DNA of 64,000 bases, taken from positions 1 to 64,000 of the forward strand of contig DIXM01000017.1 in the NCBI GenBank assembly GCA_002436025.1, given 5' to 3'. The position numbers were made by a program, and so were the translations under genes. The stretch comes from a candidate division Hyd24-12 bacterium UBA6080 (GTDB taxonomy: Bacteria; Fermentibacterota; Fermentibacteria; Fermentibacterales; JCC-6). Numbering within the stretch: position 1 is the first letter of the stretch; each line of letters opens with the position of its first letter. Positions 43,487-52,043 of this stretch are shown piece after piece. The notes below the pieces were generated by a model. That model worked only from the letters and a program-made list of their open reading frames with translations, had not been told where the DNA came from and made no database searches.

Positions 43487-44970
43487 TGCGCACCGCCCAG
43501 TACCGCCGCCGCAGAGGCGAATGCTTTTGTCAGAAAGCCGGGCATCAGTACCCCGAGAAGGAGCAGGGCAGAGAGTGGAAGGATCACGATGAAATGCTCG
43601 AGAACCGTGGCTTTTGGAAAAACGGGTTTTGGATCACGGGGTTTCCAGACCATGGGAAGCAGGAATCGAAGTGCTCCCGCGAACACGATGCACATCCCAA
43701 GCAAAAACAGTACTGCGGTGACCCATTCGCCCGAGTCCACTGCGGCGCGGAGTATCATGAACTCGCTGAAGAAGATGGCGAAGGGGGCGGTGCCGACGAG
43801 CCCGAGAATGCCGCTCAGAAGCCCGGCGCCCCAGAGGGGGGAGGCGGCAAGTGTTCCTGTCAGCCTCCGCATGTCGTTGGTCCCGTAGGCCTTGATGATC
43901 CGGCCCGCGCTGAGGAATGCCGTGCTCTTCCCAAGGGAGTGGGAGAGCATGTGGAACATGGCCGCGAAGGCCCCTGCCCCGCCAAGTCCGGCACCCAGGG
44001 CGATGATGCCCATGTGCTCGAGGCTGGAATAGGCAAGAAGGCGCTTGAGGTCTCTCTGGACAACTATGAAAGCCGCGGCGGTGAGTATGGAAAGAAGGCC
44101 CGCCGCAATAAGTATCTCCCTCCCCCATCCCTGACCGCCGGTTGCCGCCTCGACAATGGGAAGGGTGCGGAGGATGCAGTAGAGCGAGGCGTTCAGAAGG
44201 AACCCCGAAAAGATGGCGGAAACAGGCGCGGGCGCCTGGCTGTGGGCATCGGGGAGCCAGTTGTGCATGGGCGCCAGCCCCGCCTTGGTTCCGTAGCCTA
44301 TCACCATGAAGATGAAGCCCGCCTTGACCAGCGTCACGTTGAGACCGCCGGCTGAAGCCATCAGGCTCGTCCAGAGAAGGGATTCGTTGCCGTGTACGGC
44401 CGTCGGCCCGGTAGACGCCGAAAGAAGGAGGGTTCCGGTGAAGGCCATGGCGACCCCGACAGAACACATGAGGAGGTACTTCCACATGGCCTCGAGCGAC
44501 CCGGGTGTAACATGAACGCAGATGAGGAACGCCGTCAGAAGGGTTGTGGCCTCGATGCCGACCCACATCACGCCCATGTTGTTGGAGAGAAGGACGACGA
44601 GCATCGCCGAGAGCGAGCCGAACCAGAGCCCGCCGTACCTTCTGGCGGCTGCGGTGTCCAGTGTGTTTTTGCGGACCTCGTCGGCGAAGTACCCCGGAGA
44701 GTGCAGGGCGCCCAGCGAGTAGACGATGCAGAGCACCATCATGTGAAGGGCCGAGAGGGCGTCGAGCCTGATCCAGTCACCGAGCATGACAAGCGGTTCG
44801 CCACCTGCAAGCACAACTGCAACAGGGACGGCGGCGAGCAGGGAGACAGCCACGGTGCCAACCGCGCAGAGCCTGAGGATGGCAGCCGGTGACCTGCCGG
44901 CAAGGCTTGCCAGGGAGAGAAGGACGGGAAGCCCGACAAGCAGCGGAAGGAGAAGGGCGAACGGTATCAT
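43483..44970 (-). CDS. hyfF: proton/cation-pumping membrane subunit (NuoN/MrpD/HyfF-like)
   Basis: A 495-residue protein with about 14 membrane helices. It carries the antiporter-type core: a conserved Glu in MWVGIEATTLLTAF, a Lys in GLAPMHNWLPDAHSQAPAPVSAIFSG, and a central Lys in KRLLAYSSLEHMGIIALG. This matches HyfF and NuoM/N, the ion-translocating subunits. It starts 4 bp after hyfE and overlaps hyfG by 4 bp, so translation is coupled. Confidence 0.85.
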   Translation of the reverse strand: MIPFALLLPLLVGLPVLLSLASLAGRSPAAILRLCAVGTVAVSLLAAVPVAVVLAGGEPLVMLGDWIRLDALSALHMMVLCIVYSLGALHSPGYFADEVRKNTLDTAAARRYGGLWFGSLSAMLVVLLSNNMGVMWVGIEATTLLTAFLICVHVTPGSLEAMWKYLLMCSVGVAMAFTGTLLLSASTGPTAVHGNESLLWTSLMASAGGLNVTLVKAGFIFMVIGYGTKAGLAPMHNWLPDAHSQAPAPVSAIFSGFLLNASLYCILRTLPIVEAATGGQGWGREILIAAGLLSILTAAAFIVVQRDLKRLLAYSSLEHMGIIALGAGLGGAGAFAAMFHMLSHSLGKSTAFLSAGRIIKAYGTNDMRRLTGTLAASPLWGAGLLSGILGLVGTAPFAIFFSEFMILRAAVDSGEWVTAVLFLLGMCIVFAGALRFLLPMVWKPRDPKPVFPKATVLEHFIVILPLSALLLLGVLMPGFLTKAFASAAAVLGGAQ

Positions 44971-44974
44971 GGCG

Positions 44975-45619
44975 CTATCCCCTGAGCTTCGCGAGACGGT
45001 TGGAATCCATGTGATCGAACTCCATGTTGATCCGGTAGATCGCTATACCCATCACGAAGACCGCCACGAACATGTCCATGAGGACTCCCAGTTCCACAAG
45101 GAAGGGCACGTCCCTGACTATTGCGAGGCTGAGGGCGTAAATGCCGTTCTCGAGAACGAGGTAGCCGATGACCTGGTTGACGGCCGTCCTTCTGGCCACC
45201 ACCAGGAAGAGCCCCGTGAACATCATCGAAAGCGAAACCGGAACAACGATGGCCGACTCGAGATGGAGCGGGAAGGAAAGCCTGCCGTCGAGCCAGAAAG
45301 AGGCGGAAAGGGCAAGTACGCCGGCAAGAAGGGAGGTGGTGTACCCCACGAAGGGTTTCACCTCACGGCTGCTGGCTGATTCCCTTATGGCGCGGTTGAG
45401 AAGCCGGGGGAACACGAACCCCTTCAAAACCACCACCGCGATGCCCAGGGCTGCAATTCGGAAGGAAAAACCGGCGTCGGCCGTGGCAATGGGAAGAAGC
45501 CCGACCATTATCCCCTGCCAGGCGGCGATGCGGATGCAGTTGCCAAGACGGCCCGACCCCAGCAGGATGAAGTCGGACAGGATCAGGGCAACAAGGATGA
45601 TGTCGAGATATGCGGTCAT
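44975..45619 (-). CDS. hyfE: membrane subunit HyfE-like
   Basis: A 214-residue hydrophobic protein with about six helices. It includes VNQVIGYLVLENGIYALSLAIVRDVPFLVELGVLMDMFVAVFVMGI, which is the NuoK/MrpC-like half carrying a buried glutamate (ENGIY). HyfE couples the large ion-pumping subunits to the rest of the complex. Its start overlaps the hyfC stop as ATGA. Confidence 0.85.
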   Translation of the reverse strand: MTAYLDIILVALILSDFILLGSGRLGNCIRIAAWQGIMVGLLPIATADAGFSFRIAALGIAVVVLKGFVFPRLLNRAIRESASSREVKPFVGYTTSLLAGVLALSASFWLDGRLSFPLHLESAIVVPVSLSMMFTGLFLVVARRTAVNQVIGYLVLENGIYALSLAIVRDVPFLVELGVLMDMFVAVFVMGIAIYRINMEFDHMDSNRLAKLRG

Positions 45620-46536
45620 TGAAGGAACCTCGTTGAAAGGATGAACGCCAGGACCGAAATGGCGCCTGCACCCGCCAGGAGGTGGGGCGTCTTGAGCAGG
45701 CTCAGTCTGGCCATGACCGATTCCACCGTACCCACAAGCACCCCAACCAAAAGCATGCCGGCAGGGAACCAGGCGATGTACTGAAAGCTGCTCCCGCCAA
45801 GCGCAGTCAGAAAAAGGTTCACGATGAGGGATGCGAAAACCCAGAGCTTCAGGGCAGCCCCGTAGGTGATCAACGCGAAGTCCGGTCCCGAGTTGTCGAG
45901 AACCATCACTTCGTGCACCATTGTGAGCTCAAGATGGGTGTTGGGGTCGTCGAAGGGTATCCTCGAATTCTCGGCCAGCAAGACGATGAAGAACGAAACT
46001 GCCACGAGGCACAGGGCAGTTCCTGCGGACAGCCATTCCCCCGAGCCCAGTCCCCCGTACATCCCGCCAAGAGACATTTCGCCCGAAACCCTGACGAGCA
46101 CCCCGAACCCGATCAGAAGGGCCGGTTCGGAAAGGGCCGAGTAAAGGACCTCACGGCTGGCCCCCATCCCCTCGAAGCTGGAACCCGTGTCGAGGGCTGA
46201 ACTCACCGTGAAGAACCTCGCAAGTCCGAGCAGGCAGAGAAGGAAAACGAAGTCGCCCGGAAAACCCCACCCGGGCGAAACGATTGATGGCGCAACCAGT
46301 GCTGCAGCGGACACAGTGACAACAAGCGCCAGTGAGGGTGCAACCCTGAAGAGAAAGGTGGTGGTTCCGCTCATCACCTGGCCCCTGCGCAGAAGCTTTA
46401 CGAGATCGTGGTACTGCTGAAAAAGCGGCGCTCCCCTTCTCCCGGCGAAGGCGGCCTTTGTCCTGACCGTCACGCCAAGGAGGAGCGGGGCGAGCAGAAG
46501 GCCTGACAAAAAGAGGATTAGCCCGGGCAAAGTCAT
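45616..46536 (-). CDS. hyfC: membrane subunit HyfC/NuoH-like
   Basis: An eight-helix protein of the NuoH/HycD family. It shows the interface loops VTVRTKAAFAGRRGAPLFQQYHDLVKLL and FDDPNTHLELTMVHEVMVLDNSGPD, which anchor the hydrophilic arm and form the first half of the proton path. I chose ATG 46536, which is 4 bp after the hyfB stop and has a GGGG site; the frame stays open to 46572 but that part lies inside hyfB. Confidence 0.9.
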   Translation of the reverse strand: MTLPGLILFLSGLLLAPLLLGVTVRTKAAFAGRRGAPLFQQYHDLVKLLRRGQVMSGTTTFLFRVAPSLALVVTVSAAALVAPSIVSPGWGFPGDFVFLLCLLGLARFFTVSSALDTGSSFEGMGASREVLYSALSEPALLIGFGVLVRVSGEMSLGGMYGGLGSGEWLSAGTALCLVAVSFFIVLLAENSRIPFDDPNTHLELTMVHEVMVLDNSGPDFALITYGAALKLWVFASLIVNLFLTALGGSSFQYIAWFPAGMLLVGVLVGTVESVMARLSLLKTPHLLAGAGAISVLAFILSTRFLQ

Positions 46537-46540
46537 TCCC

Positions 46541-48535
46541 CTACCCCAGCTTCCATGCAAGCAGTGCGGCAAGCGCCACCACGATGGAAAGCACGTAAAG
46601 GTTTATCCTGCCGTGCTGTATCACCCTGAGCCGCTTGAAAAGCCTCTCCATGCCGGTAAAGAGGGGGATGTAGAACCTGTCCGTGCAGGCGTCGGGGGTG
46701 TCGGAAGAAAAACCTGCACGGTCAGGGAAAAGCCCGCCGGGGGAAGCAAGGTTCCTCCCGGTGCCGAGAGCCGGCCCGAAAAGACCGGTGAGGGGATCGG
46801 CGAAGGAAGAGGCCGTGTACTGCATCGAAGGCTCAGGCGAACCGTAACCGCAGCCCCAGGTCGGGGCTGTGGTGACGCTGCGCCGCGCCAGTAGCCTGGA
46901 ACGGACGAACAGAAGAAGCAGCACCGCGGCGATGACCGAAACCGAACCGATGGAAGCGTACCGCAGGGTGCTTTCGGCATGAGATGCATGAACACCCGTG
47001 GCCACGGGGAAGCCGAACCCTGTCGTGAGCATGCCCACCACCGGTTCGACAAGACCGACAAGGAGCCACCCGCCAAGGCCCATCAAAAGGCAGAGAAGGG
47101 AGAGGGCAACAAGTGGGAACCGCATGGAAAAATGTGATTCTCGCGCACTCCCGGCCCCGGGGCTTCTTGGCTCGCCCAGAAAGGCGATGCCGAAAGCCTT
47201 GGTGAAGCATGCCAGGGCCAGCCCGCCCATCAGGGCGAGACCACCGATGGCGATAATGCCGGGGAGAGCCCCCTGAGTGCCGGCACCGTTCTGAATACCC
47301 GTAAACGCAGCCAGATAAGCCGTAAGCTCGCCGACAAAACCGTTGAGGGGGGGCAGCCCGCAGATCGCAACGCTTCCCGCCAGAAAGGCCGCTCCCGTGA
47401 CCGGCATTCTCTTCAAAAGCCCGCCGAGCTGGTCGAGCTCCCTTGTCCCGGTTGCATTCTGGATGGCACCCGCTGCAAGGAAGAGAAGGCTTTTAAAAAC
47501 GGAGTGGTTCAGAACGTGCAGGAAGGCGCCTGCAAATCCGAGGAAAGCCATTGCCGGGATGCCGTAACTGATACCCAGAAGACCCAGTCCGAGCCCCATG
47601 CCGATGATGCCTATGTTTTCAACGCTGCTGTAGGCGAGCATCCTTTTCAGCTCGTGCTGGGAAAGGGCCATCAGCACTCCCGCAACGCCCGAAAGAAGGC
47701 CAACCCCGAGAAGCGTCCAGCCCCACCATGCGGGGGGCGGCCCCATGAAGAGGATGAACCGGAGAAGACCGTAGATACCGGTCTTGATCATGACACCGCT
47801 CATCACCGCAGACACATTTGATGGCGCAGACGGGTGGGCCTCGGGGAGCCAGACGTGGAAGGGAACGAAACCGGCCTTCGTGCCGAAGCCGACAAGGGCC
47901 AGAACGAATGCGGCCCCGGCCCATGAGCGGTCGGGAAGTGATAGACCGGTAAAATCGAGCGAGCCGCCTGAACCAAGCATGGAGAAGAGAAGAAGTATGC
48001 ACGCGGTACCCAGGTGAGTTGCCACGAGGTAGATCCAGGCGGCCCTGCGAACGGGTTCCCTGCCGGCGTCAAAGAGCACCAGGAAAAATGATGCCAGAGC
48101 CATGACCTCCCAGCCCAGCAGAAAGAGCAGGGCGTTGCGGGCCACGGTGACGAGCAGCATGCCTCCGGTCAGGAAATTGTAGAACGCCCAGAACCGCGAC
48201 ATATCCTTTCCCTTGGCCGCATAAGGCTTCATGTAGCCGCAGCCGTGAAGCGCACAGAGGGCGGATATGACAAGCACGGGAAGGGCGAAAAGGGCGGAAA
48301 GCGGGTCGATCCCCACAGCCATGGACCCCGAGGGAGCTCCCCAGTGGATGCTGCCCGATTCCGCAGGACCATACAACATGGACAGAACCACTCCGAGCAG
48401 ACCGACAGCGCACCCCGCGACATTCGCAACGGGACCGAAAACCCGGGAGAATCGGCTGTTACCCCGGAGAAACGCAGGAACGAGCCCTCCCGCAAGAAAG
48501 GTGCACAGAGATATGAAAAGAAGGGTGATCGTCAC
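46541..48535 (-). CDS. hyfB: proton/cation-pumping membrane subunit (NuoL/MrpA/HyfB-like)
   Basis: A 664-residue protein with about 16 helices. Key features are LGWEVMALASFFLVLFD (conserved Glu), GFVPFHVWLPEAHPSAPSNVSAVMSGVMIKTGIYG and ELKRMLAYSSVENIGIIGMGLGLG. The C-terminus has a cytoplasmic loop and two extra helices, as in HyfB. The start is GTG 48535, 9 bp after the upstream HTH-EIIA gene. First structural gene of the complex. Confidence 0.9.
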   Translation of the reverse strand: MTITLLFISLCTFLAGGLVPAFLRGNSRFSRVFGPVANVAGCAVGLLGVVLSMLYGPAESGSIHWGAPSGSMAVGIDPLSALFALPVLVISALCALHGCGYMKPYAAKGKDMSRFWAFYNFLTGGMLLVTVARNALLFLLGWEVMALASFFLVLFDAGREPVRRAAWIYLVATHLGTACILLLFSMLGSGGSLDFTGLSLPDRSWAGAAFVLALVGFGTKAGFVPFHVWLPEAHPSAPSNVSAVMSGVMIKTGIYGLLRFILFMGPPPAWWGWTLLGVGLLSGVAGVLMALSQHELKRMLAYSSVENIGIIGMGLGLGLLGISYGIPAMAFLGFAGAFLHVLNHSVFKSLLFLAAGAIQNATGTRELDQLGGLLKRMPVTGAAFLAGSVAICGLPPLNGFVGELTAYLAAFTGIQNGAGTQGALPGIIAIGGLALMGGLALACFTKAFGIAFLGEPRSPGAGSARESHFSMRFPLVALSLLCLLMGLGGWLLVGLVEPVVGMLTTGFGFPVATGVHASHAESTLRYASIGSVSVIAAVLLLLFVRSRLLARRSVTTAPTWGCGYGSPEPSMQYTASSFADPLTGLFGPALGTGRNLASPGGLFPDRAGFSSDTPDACTDRFYIPLFTGMERLFKRLRVIQHGRINLYVLSIVVALAALLAWKLG

Positions 48536-48544
48536 CGCGCGCCT

Positions 48545-49243
48545 CTAGGACCCGCCGGGGACACGGGACAGCAGCATGGCATCGACCTCTCCGGCCATGA
48601 TCAGGATCTCGTCTGCGGGAAGGCGGTCCTGAACGGCCCGGGAAAACGTGGGCTGTCTGAGAGCGAAGGCAAGCCTTGAAAGAAGGTTGAGGTGCATCCC
48701 TATGGTTGGGCTGATCATCATGAAAAGTGTGTGAACGGGCTTGCCGTCGATAGCACCGAACTCGACAGCGGTCTCCAGGAAGCAGAGGGTTATCATGGGT
48801 TCAGGAATGTCCAGAACGATGGGGTTCCTCACATGAGGGATGGCTATCCCCTCCCCTATGCCCGTGGAGCCCTGGGCTTCGCGGGCTTTGAGGATGTGAA
48901 GGAGGAAAAGCCTGTCAACGCTATCCGGAATGGGCATGAGGGCAAGTGCGTTCTCAAGTACCTGGTCCCGCCCGTCGCCCGTTACCCCGTACCTTATACC
49001 GCCCGCGGAAAGGGCGGCCCTGATGCCGGCGACCTCTCCCCTGTTAGCCCCCTGGCTGTCCGAGAACATTACGGAGGATACCGGGATCTGCCTTTTGGTG
49101 GCCCATTCCAGTATCTCCGTCTTGTTGAAGCGGTACTGCCCGCCAACCTTGATGGCGGGAAGAGAGTCTTCCTTTATCCATTTTTCGAGGGTCTTCTCGG
49201 GTACCCCAAAAAGGCCGGCGACTTCCCTCAAACCAAGAAGCAT
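48545..49243 (-). CDS. excisionase-type HTH fused to a PTS EIIA domain
   Basis: Residues 1-55 are a MerR/AlpA-like DNA-binding domain (REVAGLFGVPEKTLEKWIKEDSLPAIKVGGQYRF). Residues 80-225 are a PtsN/fructose-type EIIA domain with the phospho-histidine motif EGIAIPHVRNP. EIIA domains read the phosphotransferase state through histidine phosphorylation. Sitting 9 bp upstream of hyfB in the same operon, this is most likely a regulator of the Ehr complex, tying it to carbon or energy status. The target site is not visible. Confidence 0.8.
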   Translation of the reverse strand: MLLGLREVAGLFGVPEKTLEKWIKEDSLPAIKVGGQYRFNKTEILEWATKRQIPVSSVMFSDSQGANRGEVAGIRAALSAGGIRYGVTGDGRDQVLENALALMPIPDSVDRLFLLHILKAREAQGSTGIGEGIAIPHVRNPIVLDIPEPMITLCFLETAVEFGAIDGKPVHTLFMMISPTIGMHLNLLSRLAFALRQPTFSRAVQDRLPADEILIMAGEVDAMLLSRVPGGS

Positions 49244-49290
49244 CCTGAGACACCAGACTTTCGGTCAAAAGGTCCGGGGAATATACACCA

Positions 49291-49716
49291 TCATCCGTAG
49301 GCGTACTCGGCGAAGATAAACGCCCGTCCGTCATCGGTGACCATGAGATAAAGGTGGAGGAACCTGCCGCCGTCTTCGAGAAGGAGTTTCGGGGAGTCGC
49401 CGGTGATGCCCCAGAGGGCTGAGGGGGTTCCCCCGACACGCCCGGCAAGGTCGAATGACACAGGGTCTTGAAGGTCGATGACCAGAAGGTCGAAGGCTGC
49501 AACGATCCGCGCCTCCAGAGCCTCGTCATGCGCGATCCGCACGAAGCCCGCCCTGCTGTCGAAAGGGGCGTGTTCCTCGAGAACGTGGATACCGATGCCC
49601 GAATCGCCCAGAAGTGTCACGAGGTCACCCGGAAGACCGTTGTTAAAGGCGCATCCGCAGGCAACAGCAAAAAGGAATGCAGGCATGGCTTTCAGGCATC
49701 CTTCACGACGAAGCAT
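49291..49716 (-). CDS. small lipoprotein of unknown function
   Basis: Signal peptide with a basic start (MLRREGCLKAMP) and a cysteine pair at the cleavage site (AVACGCAFN), then a 115-residue domain (LVTLLGDSGIGIHVLEEHAP, FDLLVIDLQDP, LHLYLMVTDDGRAFIFAEY). The chosen start overlaps the end of the CDF gene by 14 bp, suggesting coupling. ATG 49686 is an alternative start. No family recognised. Confidence 0.55.
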   Translation of the reverse strand: MLRREGCLKAMPAFLFAVACGCAFNNGLPGDLVTLLGDSGIGIHVLEEHAPFDSRAGFVRIAHDEALEARIVAAFDLLVIDLQDPVSFDLAGRVGGTPSALWGITGDSPKLLLEDGGRFLHLYLMVTDDGRAFIFAEYAYG

Positions 49717-50611
49717 CCTGCTCACCCTCATCCACGGGCTCGACATGGATCGAGACGAACGACGACTTGCCGAACTTGCGGCGTATCAGTCCTTCGATGG
49801 CGGAGCTTATCGCGTGGGCTTCCTTGACCTGCATGCCGCCGTCCACACGGATGTGAAGGTCAACGGCAATATCCCTGCCAATGCGTCTGGTGCGGAGATT
49901 GTGCGGGTCTGTCACACCGGGGACCGACTTGGCCAGCCCTATGATCTCGGATTCAACCGTCTCGTCCAGTGATGATTCGATAAGCTCTCCGAGGCAGCCC
50001 GACAGGATCTCCAACGCAACCTTCACTATGAAAACGCTGACCACCACCGCTGCCACAGGATCAAGGATGCGCCATTTTTCCCCGAGGAGGATGGCGCCCC
50101 CGATGCCAAGCATGGTCCCCATCGATGAAAAGGCATCGGAACGGTGGTGCCAGGCGTTGGCGATGACCGCCATGCTGTTGATCCGCTTCCCGGCGGATAC
50201 CGTGTAGCGGTAAAGGCCCTCTTTCGCCACGATCGAGACAACAGCCGCGATCAGAGCTATCAGCCCGGGAGCTTCGGGGGTCTGCCCGCCAATGCAGGCC
50301 CAGATCTTGGTGGCTCCCGCCCAGAAAACCCCCGCGCCCACAAGCAGCAGCACGATCCCGATAACGGTTGCTGCCAGGGTCTCGAGCTTGCCGTGACCGT
50401 AGTCGTGGCTTTTGTCCACGGGCCTGCCCGAAAACCTCAGGCCAGCCAGAACCACAATGTCCGTGGCGAAATCCGAGACGGAGTGCACCGCATCGGCAAT
50501 CATTGCAGGGCTGTGCCCCACGACACCTGCCGCGAACTTGAACGCAGTGAGGACAAGGTTCAGGACGAGTCCCACCCAGGTAACTCGAGCTGCCGAAGCT
50601 GTTTCAGCCAT
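49703..50611 (-). CDS. cation diffusion facilitator (CDF) metal exporter
   Basis: A 302-residue protein with six helices. The metal site motifs are ADAVHSVSDFATD (helix 2) and WHHRSDAFSS (helix 5). A conserved DKSHDYGHGKLE loop and a C-terminal cytoplasmic ferredoxin-like domain ending with VSIHVEPVDE complete the family plan. CDF proteins exchange Zn2+, Fe2+, Mn2+ or related metals for protons. The HxxxD pairs fit zinc or iron; the sequence alone cannot decide. Start ATG 50611 after AGGTGAAGC. Confidence 0.9.
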   Translation of the reverse strand: MAETASAARVTWVGLVLNLVLTAFKFAAGVVGHSPAMIADAVHSVSDFATDIVVLAGLRFSGRPVDKSHDYGHGKLETLAATVIGIVLLLVGAGVFWAGATKIWACIGGQTPEAPGLIALIAAVVSIVAKEGLYRYTVSAGKRINSMAVIANAWHHRSDAFSSMGTMLGIGGAILLGEKWRILDPVAAVVVSVFIVKVALEILSGCLGELIESSLDETVESEIIGLAKSVPGVTDPHNLRTRRIGRDIAVDLHIRVDGGMQVKEAHAISSAIEGLIRRKFGKSSFVSIHVEPVDEGEQDASS

Positions 50612-50643
50612 GCTTCACCTTTGTCAGAGAACCCCTGGGGGTT

Positions 50644-51876
50644 TCAGAGGCTTGGGTCGGTCACCCTCCCCATGAAAAGCACCGTGTCGGAGCGGTCGTC
50701 GATGATAAGGAACACAAAGGGCCTGTCAAGCAGGAAGAGCTCTGGAGGGTCCGACGGCATGGCTGTTGTGGCCATTATCACGCCCGTGGCGGCCGCGGCT
50801 TCGGTGCCCGTTTCGTCCACCTTCACGAAAGCCTTGTGAACCACTGCGGTGATGAACAGGTCACGCTCGCCCGTGAACCCGCTGAAATCAGCCCGGGAGG
50901 GGTCGAAGGCGTCACCCATCCCCATCTCCCCAAGCACCGTTGTCAGGGAGTAGTCGGTGTCGAATTCGAACGGCGGCATCACTACGGCCACCTCGCGAAC
51001 TCCGAGGCCTTCGACCACCTCTTCCAGCATCTCAGGGTCAAGGTCCTGCTGGAACTGGTTGAAGTCGCCGTCGGGGAACAGGATGATCATGCGGCTCTGG
51101 AGGTCCGAGTACTGCATGGCGACAGCCCTGAAACCGTTGCCCCGGTAGAACGGGATGTCCATCGTCCTGCTCATGAACGGGACAGTGACCTCATCACCTG
51201 AGAGTGTTGTGAAAACACCGTCACGGGTCAGGTCGGGGTTGAACTGGAACCGCCAGTTCCCCAGGAAGTACACGGCGCTTGTGAGAACCACCCTTGTGGC
51301 GGTGGTCACTGAACCCGGGCCGAGAAGGTCTTTGATGCGGTCCTCTGTTTTCTCTTCAACCCAGCTGTTGATCACCAGCCTTTCGGCGTCCGGATCACCC
51401 TCGAAATCCATGTTCCGGGCTTCGGCCCCGTAGTATTCGCTCACGAGGTTCGTGTAATCGTCCAGAAGGGGGTAGTTGCCGTCAACCCACAGCGCGTTGG
51501 CAATGTTGAGCGTTATTCCCTCATCACCTGAATCAGTGTCTTCCCGCGAAATCAAGCCGAAAAGACGGCTGAAGCCACTATGCACCGCGGGCTGTGATTC
51601 CCCGAAACCCAGCACTTCCGCCATTCCTTCTTCGGTCTCGCCCCTGGCGCCGGCCCATGCCATCCCCAGAGCCGATGAGATGCAGAACGGCGAGAACATC
51701 ACGTTATCCTCACCGGCGTCCTGGCACAGCCTGCCGAAAAGCTCGAAAGCAAAGTCGGTGTTGCCCTCGCGAAGGTCCTGAAAGCCGGTTTCCGAAGCGG
51801 GGTTCTCGACGGGTCTCGAGGCTCCGCAGGCTGCAACGAGAAGCGTAATGAGAAACGGGATGGAAAGCTTTTTCAT
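50644..51876 (-). CDS. lipoprotein serpin (serine/cysteine protease inhibitor)
   Basis: Lipobox LVAACGA, then a full serpin fold of about 385 residues: VMFSPFCISSALGMAWAGA, NIANALWVDG, INSWVEEKTEDRIKDLL, LTSAVYFLGNW and the hinge VDETGTEAAAATG, whose run of alanines marks an inhibitory serpin. The reactive loop is near VIMATTAMPSDPPELF; P1 is probably Thr or Met, so a chymotrypsin/elastase- or papain-like target is plausible. Start ATG 51876 (AAAGGGAA). Divergent from the C25 protease gene 167 bp away. Confidence 0.9.
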   Translation of the reverse strand: MKKLSIPFLITLLVAACGASRPVENPASETGFQDLREGNTDFAFELFGRLCQDAGEDNVMFSPFCISSALGMAWAGARGETEEGMAEVLGFGESQPAVHSGFSRLFGLISREDTDSGDEGITLNIANALWVDGNYPLLDDYTNLVSEYYGAEARNMDFEGDPDAERLVINSWVEEKTEDRIKDLLGPGSVTTATRVVLTSAVYFLGNWRFQFNPDLTRDGVFTTLSGDEVTVPFMSRTMDIPFYRGNGFRAVAMQYSDLQSRMIILFPDGDFNQFQQDLDPEMLEEVVEGLGVREVAVVMPPFEFDTDYSLTTVLGEMGMGDAFDPSRADFSGFTGERDLFITAVVHKAFVKVDETGTEAAAATGVIMATTAMPSDPPELFLLDRPFVFLIIDDRSDTVLFMGRVTDPSL

Positions 51877-52043
51877 GTCATTCCCTTTCATGGCCGCGGA
51901 CGCGGCCCTGTCCTTGACTGCCTGAAGCTAATACAACAGGGGTCCGGAAGCATTCCCCGGCCGGATGCTTCCCCGCGGGGGAATCAAACCATATACTTGA
52001 ACCTGCAGCAAACACGGCATGGGTGCAACGATAGGGGGAGCGC

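Noticed and set aside
43306..44355. Long + strand ORFs across the hyf operon (also 41406-42410 and 44392-44892)
   Set aside because: Low-complexity charged sequences that are reverse-complement shadows of the conserved membrane-subunit genes.
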